Below, in pieces: positions 57,059 to 64,000 of a stretch of DNA of 64,000 nt. The notes under the pieces were generated by a model. It was not told the origin of the DNA. It did no database searches and worked only from the letters and a program-made list of their open reading frames with translations. The position numbers were made by a program, and so were the translations under genes. Origin of the DNA: Tautonia rosea. Lineage in GTDB: Bacteria > Planctomycetota > Planctomycetia > Isosphaerales > Isosphaeraceae. Position 1 is the first letter of the stretch. Each line of letters starts with the position of its first letter. The stretch lies in NCBI RefSeq assembly GCF_012958305.1, contig NZ_JABBYO010000011.1:124001-188000 (forward strand). Direction: 5' to 3'.

Positions 57059-58866
57059 GCGCCGATCACCATGTTGACTCCGACCCGATCCCGCTGTCGA
57101 TCGCCGCGCGCATCGACCGGGTCTGCGACCGATTCGAGGCCTCCTGGAAAACCGGATCGCGTCCCAGAATCGAGGATGACCTCACCGTGATGGATCCGGA
57201 GGGCCGAGAGGCATTGCTGCGGGACCTGCTGGCCCTGGAACTCGACTACCGGGAGCGTTGCGGGGAACGACCGACCCTGTCCGAGTATCGGCAGCGATTC
57301 CCCCACGAGGAGGCGATCGTCGAGACGGTTTTCCGAGCGTCGGTGGAGCACCCTCCCGGTCCCAACACCGAAGCCGAATGCGAAGGTGAAGGCGAGGAGA
57401 CGTGCACGTTCGATTACCCTTCGAACGCATCGCAAGACGAGCAAGGGTTGCCTCGCCTCTCCTCGGGACGCTTCGGCGACTACGAGCTGATCGCGATGCT
57501 CGGCCGGGGGGGGATGGGGGTGGTATACAAGGCTCGTCACCTGCGGCTGAATCGGCTGGTGGCGTTGAAGATGTTGCGATCCGGGGCCGTGGCGACCCCG
57601 GCCGAACAGCAGCGGTTTCGGGCCGAAGCCGAGACCGTCGCCGGGCTCGACCACCCGCACATTGTCCCGATCTTCGAGGCTGGCGACGTGGCCGGGCTGC
57701 CCTACTTCGCCATGAAGTATATTGAGGGCCAGAGCCTGTCGGCCCGGATCTCCCGGTACCAGGGGGATCCCGTCTCGACGGCCCGGCTGCTCGCCACGGT
57801 GGCCCGCGCGGTCGATGCGGCGCATCGACAAGGGTTTCTCCATCGTGATCTGAAGCCGGCCAACATCCTGATCGACGCAAAGGGGAAGCCGTACGTCACC
57901 GACTTCGGTCTGGCCCGTCGTCTCGACGAGGAGGCCACCGCCCTGACCGGATCGGGGGCCGTCCTGGGGACTCCCAGCTACATGGCTCCCGAGCAGGCGG
58001 CCGGGTCGCGGCAGGCGGTTGCTGAAGCGGCTGACATCTACAGCCTTGGGGCGATTCTGTACGAGTTGCTGACCGGACGGCCGCCGTTCCGAGCCAAGAC
58101 GGTGTTGGAGACCTTGGTGCAGGTCCTGGAGCGCGACCCGATTCCGCCGCGTCGGATTCGGCCCGAGGTTTCGCAAGACCTGGAGCAGATCTGCCTGAAA
58201 TGCCTGGAGAAGGAGCCGAGGCGGCGTTACGCGACCGCCGAGGAACTGGCCAGGGATCTGGATTGCGTGATCCGGGGTGAGGTCGTTGAGTCTCGAGACC
58301 TCGGACCCTGGTTGCGATTGCGACGCTGGAGTCGGCGCGAGCCGAAGCTGGCGTTCGGGCTCCTGGGACTGGCGGCGATCTCTGCCCTGTTCGGGATCGA
58401 CGCGTGGAGGACGGCCGATCAGACAAGCTCGGAGGTCATGTGGGTGATGCTGATCATGATCGTCTGGGCCGCGGCGAAGCTGATCTTCCAGCGGCTCTCT
58501 CGGATCGAGTCGCTTGCCTACCTCGCGCCACCGGCCTGGATCGTGACGGACGTCATCCTGTTCACCACGGTCATCGGGCTGGTTGACGGGGTCTCCAGTT
58601 CCCTCGTGATTGGTTATCCCTTGCTGATCGCGCTATCGGGTCTCTGGTCTCGCGTTTCCCTTGTCTGGCTGGCAACCTCGCTGGCGATGGGTGGCTACGG
58701 GATTCTGGCGCTGAGCCAATCTTCCTCCCTGGCAACGGAGAATCACTCTCCCGGGATCATCCTGACAGCCTTGATCGTCGTTGGTGTTGCCGTTGCTCAC
58801 CTGGTCCGTCGCCTGAACGCGTTCATCTTTTTTTACGAGAAGTACGTACCGGACGAGGCCCCCTGA
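57055..58866 (+). CDS. Membrane Ser/Thr protein kinase coupled to an ECF sigma factor
   Basis: A 603-residue kinase. Residues 1-135 are a hydrophilic N-terminal domain with a helical, acidic character (LRDLLALELDYRERCGERPTLSEYRQRFP). The kinase domain is at about 143-410: GRGGMG (150-155), K172 in VALK, HRDLKPAN (263-270), DFG (283-285), APE (311-313). About 432-590 hold five to six membrane helices (LAFGLLGLAAISALFG, VMWVMLIMIVWAAAKLIF, IVTDVILFTTVIGLV, LVWLATSLAMGGYGILAL, IILTALIVVGVAVAHLV). It is coupled to the sigma factor by a 4-bp ATGA overlap. All catalytic residues are present. A hairpin follows. Confidence 0.91.
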   Translation: MSADHHVDSDPIPLSIAARIDRVCDRFEASWKTGSRPRIEDDLTVMDPEGREALLRDLLALELDYRERCGERPTLSEYRQRFPHEEAIVETVFRASVEHPPGPNTEAECEGEGEETCTFDYPSNASQDEQGLPRLSSGRFGDYELIAMLGRGGMGVVYKARHLRLNRLVALKMLRSGAVATPAEQQRFRAEAETVAGLDHPHIVPIFEAGDVAGLPYFAMKYIEGQSLSARISRYQGDPVSTARLLATVARAVDAAHRQGFLHRDLKPANILIDAKGKPYVTDFGLARRLDEEATALTGSGAVLGTPSYMAPEQAAGSRQAVAEAADIYSLGAILYELLTGRPPFRAKTVLETLVQVLERDPIPPRRIRPEVSQDLEQICLKCLEKEPRRRYATAEELARDLDCVIRGEVVESRDLGPWLRLRRWSRREPKLAFGLLGLAAISALFGIDAWRTADQTSSEVMWVMLIMIVWAAAKLIFQRLSRIESLAYLAPPAWIVTDVILFTTVIGLVDGVSSSLVIGYPLLIALSGLWSRVSLVWLATSLAMGGYGILALSQSSSLATENHSPGIILTALIVVGVAVAHLVRRLNAFIFFYEKYVPDEAP

Positions 58867-58875
58867 GTCGCCACG

Positions 58876-58897
58876 GGGATCGGAGGCCTCTGATCCC
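58876..58897 (+). terminator. Hairpin after the kinase gene
   Basis: A near-perfect inverted repeat, GGGATCGGAGG / CCTCTGATCCC, with one G-T wobble and no free loop beyond the central bases, 10 bp after the kinase stop and close to the convergent next gene. A possible terminator only. Confidence 0.35.
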
Positions 58898-58955
58898 GAA
58901 AGGCCAGGATGACGGCACCGTGGAAAGGTCCCGAGCGAGGAAGGACGCGGAGGCG

Positions 58956-60197
58956 TTACGGAGAGGGGGTGATGGGGCGACCGTCGAGGAGGGTGTCGAG
59001 CTCGGCCGCGAGGGAGTCGAGCACCGCCTCGCCGGTGCCGAGGTGGACGGCCTGGACGGTGCCGTCTCGGGCGATGAGGACGAGGGTTGGAACGGAGGTC
59101 ACGCCGTAGGCGTCGGTGGCCCGGCCGTCGGGGTCGAGCGGAACGAGGAGGTTGACCTCAAGGGCTTCGAGGGTGCGCTGGATCTCGTCGGGTTGCTCAC
59201 CGACATTGATGGCGTAGCAGACCACCCCGCGATCTCGGTACGGTTGCAATGCGGTCGCAAGGCGGGGGAGCAGGTCGAGGCAAGGGTTGGCCCAGCTTGC
59301 CCAGAAGCAGAGGACGACGACCTCTCGACCGGCGTGGAAGGCCAGGGTGGCCTTGTTTCCATCGAGGCGGTTGAGGTCCAGCTCGGGGGCCGGTCCGCCG
59401 ATCAGGGTTCCGGCCGTCCCGTTGGCCAGGGCGGAGTAGATATCTTCAACCCGTTTTGCGTTGTCGGGCAATTCCAGGGCAAACGCGTCGTCGGGAATCG
59501 GTGCGCCGAGGGTCCAGTTGAAGGTGGCGGTGGTGATGAGCCGATCGACGCGGTTTTCCCCTGTGGGGACGGTCAGGATGCGGACGAGCTTCCGGGGCAA
59601 GGGCTCGGAGTCGGGGCCGATCCAGAGTTCTTCCTCGTCGCCTCGCCAGCTCAGGGTGTAGCGATCGAGGGTTTGGCCGTCGACCTGTTCGGTTCCGACG
59701 AAGGCGCCGTCGGTTGCGTGCGACTGGACGAGGTCCACGAGATCGGGACGCATAAGGGTATCAATGAGCGATCCGCTAATGCTGATGGCGACGATCGGGT
59801 TGCGTTCCAGGGCGGCCGCCGGGTCGTTGAGTTGTTCGGCTTGCGAATAGAGGGCCTTGGCGGTGTAGAGGGTGGTGGCGGTCTGGCCGTCGCCGACGAC
59901 GATCAGGGAGGGTTCAGGACGGTCGCCGGGGCGGACCTCGATCCGGAAGCGGTCGGGGCGCTGCACCTGAAGGCGGTAGAGGTTGGTGCCGGCTTGGTCG
60001 TCGTCGCGGGCCCCTTCGACGTTCCAGTCGAGCCGCACGGTCAGGTCGAACGATTCGAGGCCGTCGAGGAAGGCGACGAGCCGATCGTAGGCGGCGATCA
60101 TCTTCGGGTCGTTCGCGCCGGGGGCCGGGGCGTCCTCCTGCGACGGGGTTGCAGGCAGCGCCAGGGCCAGGACGAAGGACGGCAAGAGTGAAAGCAT
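58956..60197 (-). CDS. Exported DUF2092 + thioredoxin-fold (TlpA-like) protein lacking the first active-site Cys
   Basis: A 413-residue exported protein (signal MLSLLPSFVLALALPATPSQ). Residues about 30-240 look like DUF2092 (LNWNVEG-type start, FRIEVRPGDRPEPSLIVVGDGQTATTLY, VDGQTLDRYTLSWRGDEEELWIGPDSEPLPRKL). The C-terminal 150 residues are a TlpA/redoxin-type thioredoxin fold (APELDLNRLDGNKATL, VVVLCFWASWANPCLDLLPRLATAL, YGVTSVPTLVLIARDGTV). The active site reads WANPC where WCxPC is expected, so the attacking Cys is missing while the second Cys and the cis-Pro (VPTL) remain. It could be a non-catalytic or one-Cys variant. The gene is convergent with the kinase upstream. Confidence 0.8.
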   Translation of the reverse strand: MLSLLPSFVLALALPATPSQEDAPAPGANDPKMIAAYDRLVAFLDGLESFDLTVRLDWNVEGARDDDQAGTNLYRLQVQRPDRFRIEVRPGDRPEPSLIVVGDGQTATTLYTAKALYSQAEQLNDPAAALERNPIVAISISGSLIDTLMRPDLVDLVQSHATDGAFVGTEQVDGQTLDRYTLSWRGDEEELWIGPDSEPLPRKLVRILTVPTGENRVDRLITTATFNWTLGAPIPDDAFALELPDNAKRVEDIYSALANGTAGTLIGGPAPELDLNRLDGNKATLAFHAGREVVVLCFWASWANPCLDLLPRLATALQPYRDRGVVCYAINVGEQPDEIQRTLEALEVNLLVPLDPDGRATDAYGVTSVPTLVLIARDGTVQAVHLGTGEAVLDSLAAELDTLLDGRPITPSP

Positions 60198-60239
60198 GTC
60201 AGGAGGATCCTGTCAGCGAAGAGGAACGTTCGATGATCA

Positions 60240-61529
60240 TCAATAGGGAGTCGATCCGGAAAGGGCGGCGCGGGCTTGGTTGATGAGGTCCTGGATCCGA
60301 AGGACCCGGGCATTGTTCGGGCCGATCTGGCCTCGACCGACGCGGAGGGTGCGATCGACGAGCCGCTGGGCGATCGCCTCGGCCTCGCGGTGTTGCCGGC
60401 CGACCGAGGGGTTCCAGCCGCCGGCCGCAAGCCCTTGCCGGAGTCCGAGCAAGGCGTTGCGTAGCTCCTGGGCGTCTCGGTGGAACTGAGGGCCTTCGGG
60501 AATGATGGAGACGTTCGGACGGATGCCGAGCAGATAGGCGTCAACCTCTCGGATCGCCTCGTCGATGAAAGGGACGGCCTGGGCCATCGGGGGAAGGATC
60601 CCCCCTCCGCCCCCCCATCCGGGAGGGCCGGGCCAGGGAAGCTGGTCGTAGCCAGGGCGATCGATGATCACCGGCTGATTCGGGTCGATGATGAAATCAC
60701 CTCCCACTCCGAGCAAGCGGCTCAGATCGTCGATCCCGCGCTGAACGTCGTTCCAGGCTCGGGCGATCCGGACCGGGGGTCGAGCCCCCTGGAGGACCGC
60801 GGCGGTGTGACGGGCCTGGTTCTGGATCGGCGCGAGGAGTGGCCCGAGCTGCGAGATGAGGAGTTGCCGGCGGGCGAACTCGTTGACGCGACTGAGGCCC
60901 GAAGCCATGCCGTCGAGATCACGAAGGACCCCGTCATAGGGTGGGAATCGGCCGATCTCCTGGTCGATCCGGCTACCGAGCACCTGCACACTGGCCAGGG
61001 TCCGCTCGGAAACATCGGCCACGAGTCGCCAGTCGTAGCCCGGAGCCGACGGTGGCGAGACGGGAGGCCGGCCGGGCGTGATGCCGCCGGGAGGCAGAGG
61101 GGCTCCGCCGTACTCGCGTCGCAGTTCGGCGACCATCCGGTCCATGCGTCGGGCCGAGGCGTTGGCGCTCGGCGCCGTGCCGGGAGGGCGATTCAGCTCG
61201 CGTTGGACCTCGGTCAGGGCGCGTTCCACTCCGTCGAAGGCGCGGAGCCGTCGGCTGTCGTCGGCGTGGCGTTGGAGCAACTCGTTGTAGAAGGATTCAG
61301 CAGCGCCTCGGAGCGCATTGCCCCGGATTTCCAGGTTGCGGCCCTGTCGGGTGCCCGCCAGCTCGTATCGGACCTCCTCGACAAACCGATCCGACTCGGC
61401 CACAAGTTGTTCGGCCAGCACGGTGGCCGCGCTGCCTCGGCCGAACTGGGCCCGGGCCGTCGGCCCGACCTCCGAACCGAGCGTCAGAAATAGCAGCTGC
61501 AGCACGACGACGGTCGAGGATCGGCACAT
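60240..61529 (-). CDS. Exported protein with helical repeats, unknown function
   Basis: A 429-residue protein. I use the ATG at 61529 with AGAGG upstream; a GTG at 61562 adds 11 residues. The N-terminus is a signal peptide (STVVVLQLLFLTLGSEVGPTARAQ). The rest is mainly alpha-helical, with long Arg/Ala-rich helices (FVEEVRYELAGTRQGRNLEIRGNALRGAAESFYNELLQRH) separated by Pro/Gly linkers (GAPLPPGGITPGRPPVSPPSAPGYDW; YDQLPWPGPPGWGGGGGILPP). No domain is recognised and no homologue can be named from sequence alone. It is on the same strand as the thioredoxin-fold gene (43 bp apart), suggesting an operon. Confidence 0.65.
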   Translation of the reverse strand: MCRSSTVVVLQLLFLTLGSEVGPTARAQFGRGSAATVLAEQLVAESDRFVEEVRYELAGTRQGRNLEIRGNALRGAAESFYNELLQRHADDSRRLRAFDGVERALTEVQRELNRPPGTAPSANASARRMDRMVAELRREYGGAPLPPGGITPGRPPVSPPSAPGYDWRLVADVSERTLASVQVLGSRIDQEIGRFPPYDGVLRDLDGMASGLSRVNEFARRQLLISQLGPLLAPIQNQARHTAAVLQGARPPVRIARAWNDVQRGIDDLSRLLGVGGDFIIDPNQPVIIDRPGYDQLPWPGPPGWGGGGGILPPMAQAVPFIDEAIREVDAYLLGIRPNVSIIPEGPQFHRDAQELRNALLGLRQGLAAGGWNPSVGRQHREAEAIAQRLVDRTLRVGRGQIGPNNARVLRIQDLINQARAALSGSTPY

Positions 61530-61613
61530 GGAAAACAACCTCTGGATGCTGGTGTCGAACACGCCTCCTGCGACCGGAGCGCCCTCCTTTGGCGCGTGTC
61601 TTCTCCGATTGCG

Positions 61614-62087
61614 TTACTCAAAGAACGGAAGGACATAACGGGCCAGCAAGGCGGGCGGTTGCTTGGGCAGGATGAGCAACAGGCCCAGAGCGATGCAGGT
61701 CATCTGGGTGATCACGGCGAGCCAGACAATTCCGAGACTGACGGCTCGGGCCTCTCCCGATCCAGGGCGGCGGCGACGGCGACGGGGAGTGCCAGGACGA
61801 AGCAGACTTCGGGCTCGATGAATATAAGCGTTTCCGAGGGCGAAGTGAACCAGGGCACAACAGAGCACACTGAACAGCAGGAAGACGCTTCCGGCATGCT
61901 GAGCGACCCCTTCGCCACCGCGAAGGTCCTGAAAGGCGAGCGCGGCAAAGGCCACGAGCGTGGCATTGTCGGACCCTCGGAGGATCTCCTCGTTGCCAAA
62001 GAGAAGCAATTCCTGAGTGACCCCTTCCGCCGGAGCCGGAGTCGAAGCCGGAGTGTCTTGATCCTCGGGGGGAGGGGAACTGGTCAT
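61614..62087 (-). CDS. Small membrane protein, unknown function
   Basis: A 157-residue protein with three hydrophobic segments: VAFAALAFQDL-region at 45-55 (weak), FLLFSVLCCALVHFALG (about 69-85) and VSLGIVWLAVITQMTCIALGLLLIL (about 116-140). The N-terminus is Pro/Thr/Ser-rich and cytoplasmic. Between the helices is a basic loop (RRRRRRPGSGEAR). It lies between the exported helical protein and the PKD protein on the same strand. No family recognised. It may be a real gene, because the helices and composition are consistent, but the start (62087) is weakly supported. Confidence 0.55.
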   Translation of the reverse strand: MTSSPPPEDQDTPASTPAPAEGVTQELLLFGNEEILRGSDNATLVAFAALAFQDLRGGEGVAQHAGSVFLLFSVLCCALVHFALGNAYIHRARSLLRPGTPRRRRRRPGSGEARAVSLGIVWLAVITQMTCIALGLLLILPKQPPALLARYVLPFFE

Positions 62088-62244
62088 GATTCCCTGGGGT
62101 TCGACGAAGAAGGAAAAAGAAAAAAAAAGAGGCTCAAAGGAGCATCGGGAACGCCTCGGATCGAGGGGACGTGGCGCTTGCGGCGAGGGGATCGGTTCAA
62201 GAGATTTGGAGGTTGATCATCCGAGTCGGATCGGCCATTGAGGA

Positions 62245-64000
62245 TCACCGCCGGGCTGATCCGACCGATGACGCTCTGAGCGATTTTCGAATCCGAGTCC
62301 CTCCCCGTCGGACGGTCAGGGCGGCGACGATCAAGACGGTGGCGCGCATGGCCTTCGACCCGGAATCTGCTCCGGGATCGTCGGCGGCGGCGGTCGACGA
62401 GGCCGCACTGGCTGCCGAGGCATCCTCCTCGGCGCTGGCCATGCCGACGCTCACGGAGGCGATGGTCGAGTCGGAATCGGCATCGGTGCTCGAGGAGGAT
62501 TGCTCGGCCGAGACGATTTGCTCGGAGCCAATCGCCGCGTCGCCCTGGGTCTCGGCCTCGGCCGAGGCCACCTCGGACGAGGAGGGAGCGGAGGGAGCCG
62601 CAGGGACCGTATTGGTTTCCTCAGCGTTGTTCATCGGAGCGGACGCCTCGGCCACGGGCGGGGCGACCGACCTTGAATTCAGGTCTGGCGCGTCCTGTCC
62701 GACCAGGATCGCGATTGGAGCGGCGAGGCCGGGAGGGATTGCCGGGGGGGGACCTCCGGGATCACCTGGAGCCCTTCCCAGCGCGGGGACCTCCGGGTCG
62801 ATCGAACGGGCCGGAAGCAGGGCCTCGGCCAGGGCCTCGTTGGGCGATTGTGGCTCGAACACGGGCTCCGGGTCGAACCGGAAGCTCGGAAGACGAGGGG
62901 GATCGGGGGCGGCCACCGTCACGGGAAGGCCCAGTACGGGCGCCTCTTGCTGATCGTCCGTCAGGGTGACCGTGACCACGAAGGTACCGATGCGATCGTA
63001 TTGAAACGTCGTGCTCAGCGAGGTTGAACCGGGGGGCAGGACGCTTCGGATCGGGCTGCCGGTTCCCCAGTCGATCTCGACGGTCAAGGGGTCAAGGGGG
63101 CCCGGATCGGAGAATTCGGCGGTCAGCTCGATCGGCGATCCCTGGGTGGCGCGATCGGGAATCACGATCTGCCGAAGCCTGGGGGGAGCGTTCCGCACGA
63201 GGACCCGAGCGGTTGCCACGGCCTCGTTGCTTCCATCGTTTACCCGAACGGTGATCTCGTACTGACCGTCCTGGAGGTAGCGATGCGACCGATCCGGCAA
63301 GCGGCCGGGGCGATCGAGGTCGAAGGTCTCGACGGGCGAGCCGTCTCCCCAGTCCACCTCGACCGACCAGCGATCCTGAGGGCTTGGGTCGTCGAAGGCG
63401 CCGAGGGAGAAGCTGACGTCGGTTCCTTCGATGGCGTCCTGATCGGCTGCGATCGTCACGGAGGGGGGAGCGTTGCTCACGACGATGACCTGCTCGGCCT
63501 CGTCGAACGCGCCGAGGGGATCTTCGACCCGGACGGTCAGGCGGACGTCTCCGCTTTGAGGGACCGTCAGCCAGGCTTCGCCGGGAACGTCTGACGGTTC
63601 GAGCCGGCCATTGCCTTCCAGCGAGAAATCAAAGGTAAGCTGATCGTCCGGATCGGGGTCGGAGGCGACGACGATCACCCGGCTTGGGGTCCCCTCGACG
63701 ACCGGCGTCTGGACCTGAATCGAGCGGATCCGAGGGGGTTGATTTTGCGGTTCGGGGGGGAGTTCGACATCGATCAGCCCGCTGTCGATGCCCACCGTGA
63801 AGTCAAAGAAGTTGTCAAACGGGTCGACGTCGAGAAGCTGAAACGCGGCCACTCCGTTGTCCCGGATCGACTCGTAAATGAGTTGGAGGGTTTCGGGGTC
63901 GGTCACGTGAAAGAAGCCGGTGTCCACGAGATCGTTGCGGAAACCGCCGTCAGGGTTCTGGGAAAGGATGGCCGTTCCTGAGGAGTTGGTCTCGACCGTG
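62245..64000 (-). CDS. PKD-repeat protein, partial (continues beyond the window)
   Basis: The C-terminal part of a large exported protein; the frame is open through the right edge of the window, so its N-terminus is missing and a GTG at 63927 is not the true start. There are at least three PKD-type domains with the WGDGSP/WGTGSP signature (RWSVEVDWGDGSPVETF, LTVEIDWGTGSPIRSV). They are followed by a Pro-rich linker and a 120-residue Ser/Ala/Glu-rich acidic stretch (ASAEAETQGDAAIGSEQIVSAEQ), then MRATVLIVAALTV and a basic tail RRGGTRIRK. The last element looks like a C-terminal anchor. PKD proteins of planctomycetes are very large surface or secreted proteins. Convergent or adjacent genes give no further hint. 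Confidence 0.82.
   Translation of the reverse strand, partial: TVETNSSGTAILSQNPDGGFRNDLVDTGFFHVTDPETLQLIYESIRDNGVAAFQLLDVDPFDNFFDFTVGIDSGLIDVELPPEPQNQPPRIRSIQVQTPVVEGTPSRVIVVASDPDPDDQLTFDFSLEGNGRLEPSDVPGEAWLTVPQSGDVRLTVRVEDPLGAFDEAEQVIVVSNAPPSVTIAADQDAIEGTDVSFSLGAFDDPSPQDRWSVEVDWGDGSPVETFDLDRPGRLPDRSHRYLQDGQYEITVRVNDGSNEAVATARVLVRNAPPRLRQIVIPDRATQGSPIELTAEFSDPGPLDPLTVEIDWGTGSPIRSVLPPGSTSLSTTFQYDRIGTFVVTVTLTDDQQEAPVLGLPVTVAAPDPPRLPSFRFDPEPVFEPQSPNEALAEALLPARSIDPEVPALGRAPGDPGGPPPAIPPGLAAPIAILVGQDAPDLNSRSVAPPVAEASAPMNNAEETNTVPAAPSAPSSSEVASAEAETQGDAAIGSEQIVSAEQSSSSTDADSDSTIASVSVGMASAEEDASAASAASSTAAADDPGADSGSKAMRATVLIVAALTVRRGGTRIRKSLRASSVGSARR

Noticed and set aside
1-64000. CRISPR array, tRNA, rRNA, transposase, integrase, phage or plasmid genes
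   Set aside because: None recognised by reading; no regularly spaced repeats with unique spacers, no tRNA-like cloverleaf and no transposase motifs. A dedicated search (tRNAscan, CRISPR finder, IS database) would be needed to exclude them.
1-64000. Exosortase gene to match the PEP-CTERM proteins
   Set aside because: No multi-helix protein with the Cys/Arg/His triad of exosortases is in the window; it must be elsewhere in the genome.

Overview
The window is 64 kb of a high-GC bacterial chromosome that looks like a planctomycete, most likely of the Isosphaeraceae/Isosphaerales type. This rests on the gene families present: a large exported PVC-type protein (beta-propeller, HEAT repeats, CxxCH haem site), a glycine-rich protein of the kind called mu-protocadherin-like in planctomycetes, many PEP-CTERM proteins, long membrane Ser/Thr kinases paired with ECF sigma factors, FG-GAP/UnbV and BNR exoproteins, and several Uma2-type nucleases. 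No tRNA, rRNA, CRISPR array, transposase, phage gene or origin was recognised. The strong codon bias opens long antisense and off-frame ORFs everywhere, and I have left these out.

Layout. 0-1 kb: a RidA-family enzyme and a small His/Cys-rich secreted protein. 1.2-9.4 kb: six consecutive PEP-CTERM genes (a PAP2/vanadium-haloperoxidase-like enzyme, one non-repeat protein, four proteins built from repeated 'xINxxGxIVG' units), a cupin dioxygenase-like gene and a seventh, decayed PEP-CTERM 3' end; a related gene sits alone at 38.6 kb. 9.5-13.3 kb: a membrane cytochrome c, an Sm-like small protein, a secreted CxxCH protein and a small membrane protein, with a clear bidirectional terminator at 12.5 kb. 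13.4-18.4 kb: an FHA-protein/kinase operon and a coiled-coil membrane protein. 18.7-23.8 kb: a LysR regulator facing a SnoaL-like secreted protein, then two exported proteins. 23.8-34 kb: an ALDH7-type dehydrogenase, two divergent Uma2 genes, the PVC-type protein, a BNR-4 exoprotein, an ABM monooxygenase, ilvC, and a DUF4058-like gene broken by an early TGA.

34-38.3 kb: an ECF sigma factor overlapping a kinase-WD40 gene by ATGA. 38.5-43.3 kb: a PEP-CTERM protein, a Uma2 gene, a CRTAC1-like lipoprotein and ilvN. 44.1-49.4 kb: a three-gene Gld-like ABC system (ATPase, permease fused to a GldG-like domain, DUF4340 protein). 49.5-53.5 kb: a UvrA homologue overlapping a secreted beta-helix protein. 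53.8-56.2 kb: a sialidase-like BNR protein, an intergenic region with phased GGTGCGC repeats, and a Cys-motif membrane protein. 56.4-58.9 kb: a second ECF/kinase pair, also overlapping by ATGA. 58.9-64 kb: a thioredoxin-fold protein lacking its first active-site Cys, two unknown exported or membrane proteins, and a PKD-repeat protein cut by the window end.

The recurring theme is envelope and export biology plus signalling. About half of the genes carry a signal peptide, lipobox, C-terminal anchor or membrane segments, and three kinases are encoded next to their probable partners. Ordinary metabolism is limited mainly to ilvC, ilvN, the aldehyde dehydrogenase and uvrA. The best leads are the PEP-CTERM repeat-protein cluster, the two sigma/kinase couples, the Gld-like transporter and the single-base-broken DUF4058-like gene.
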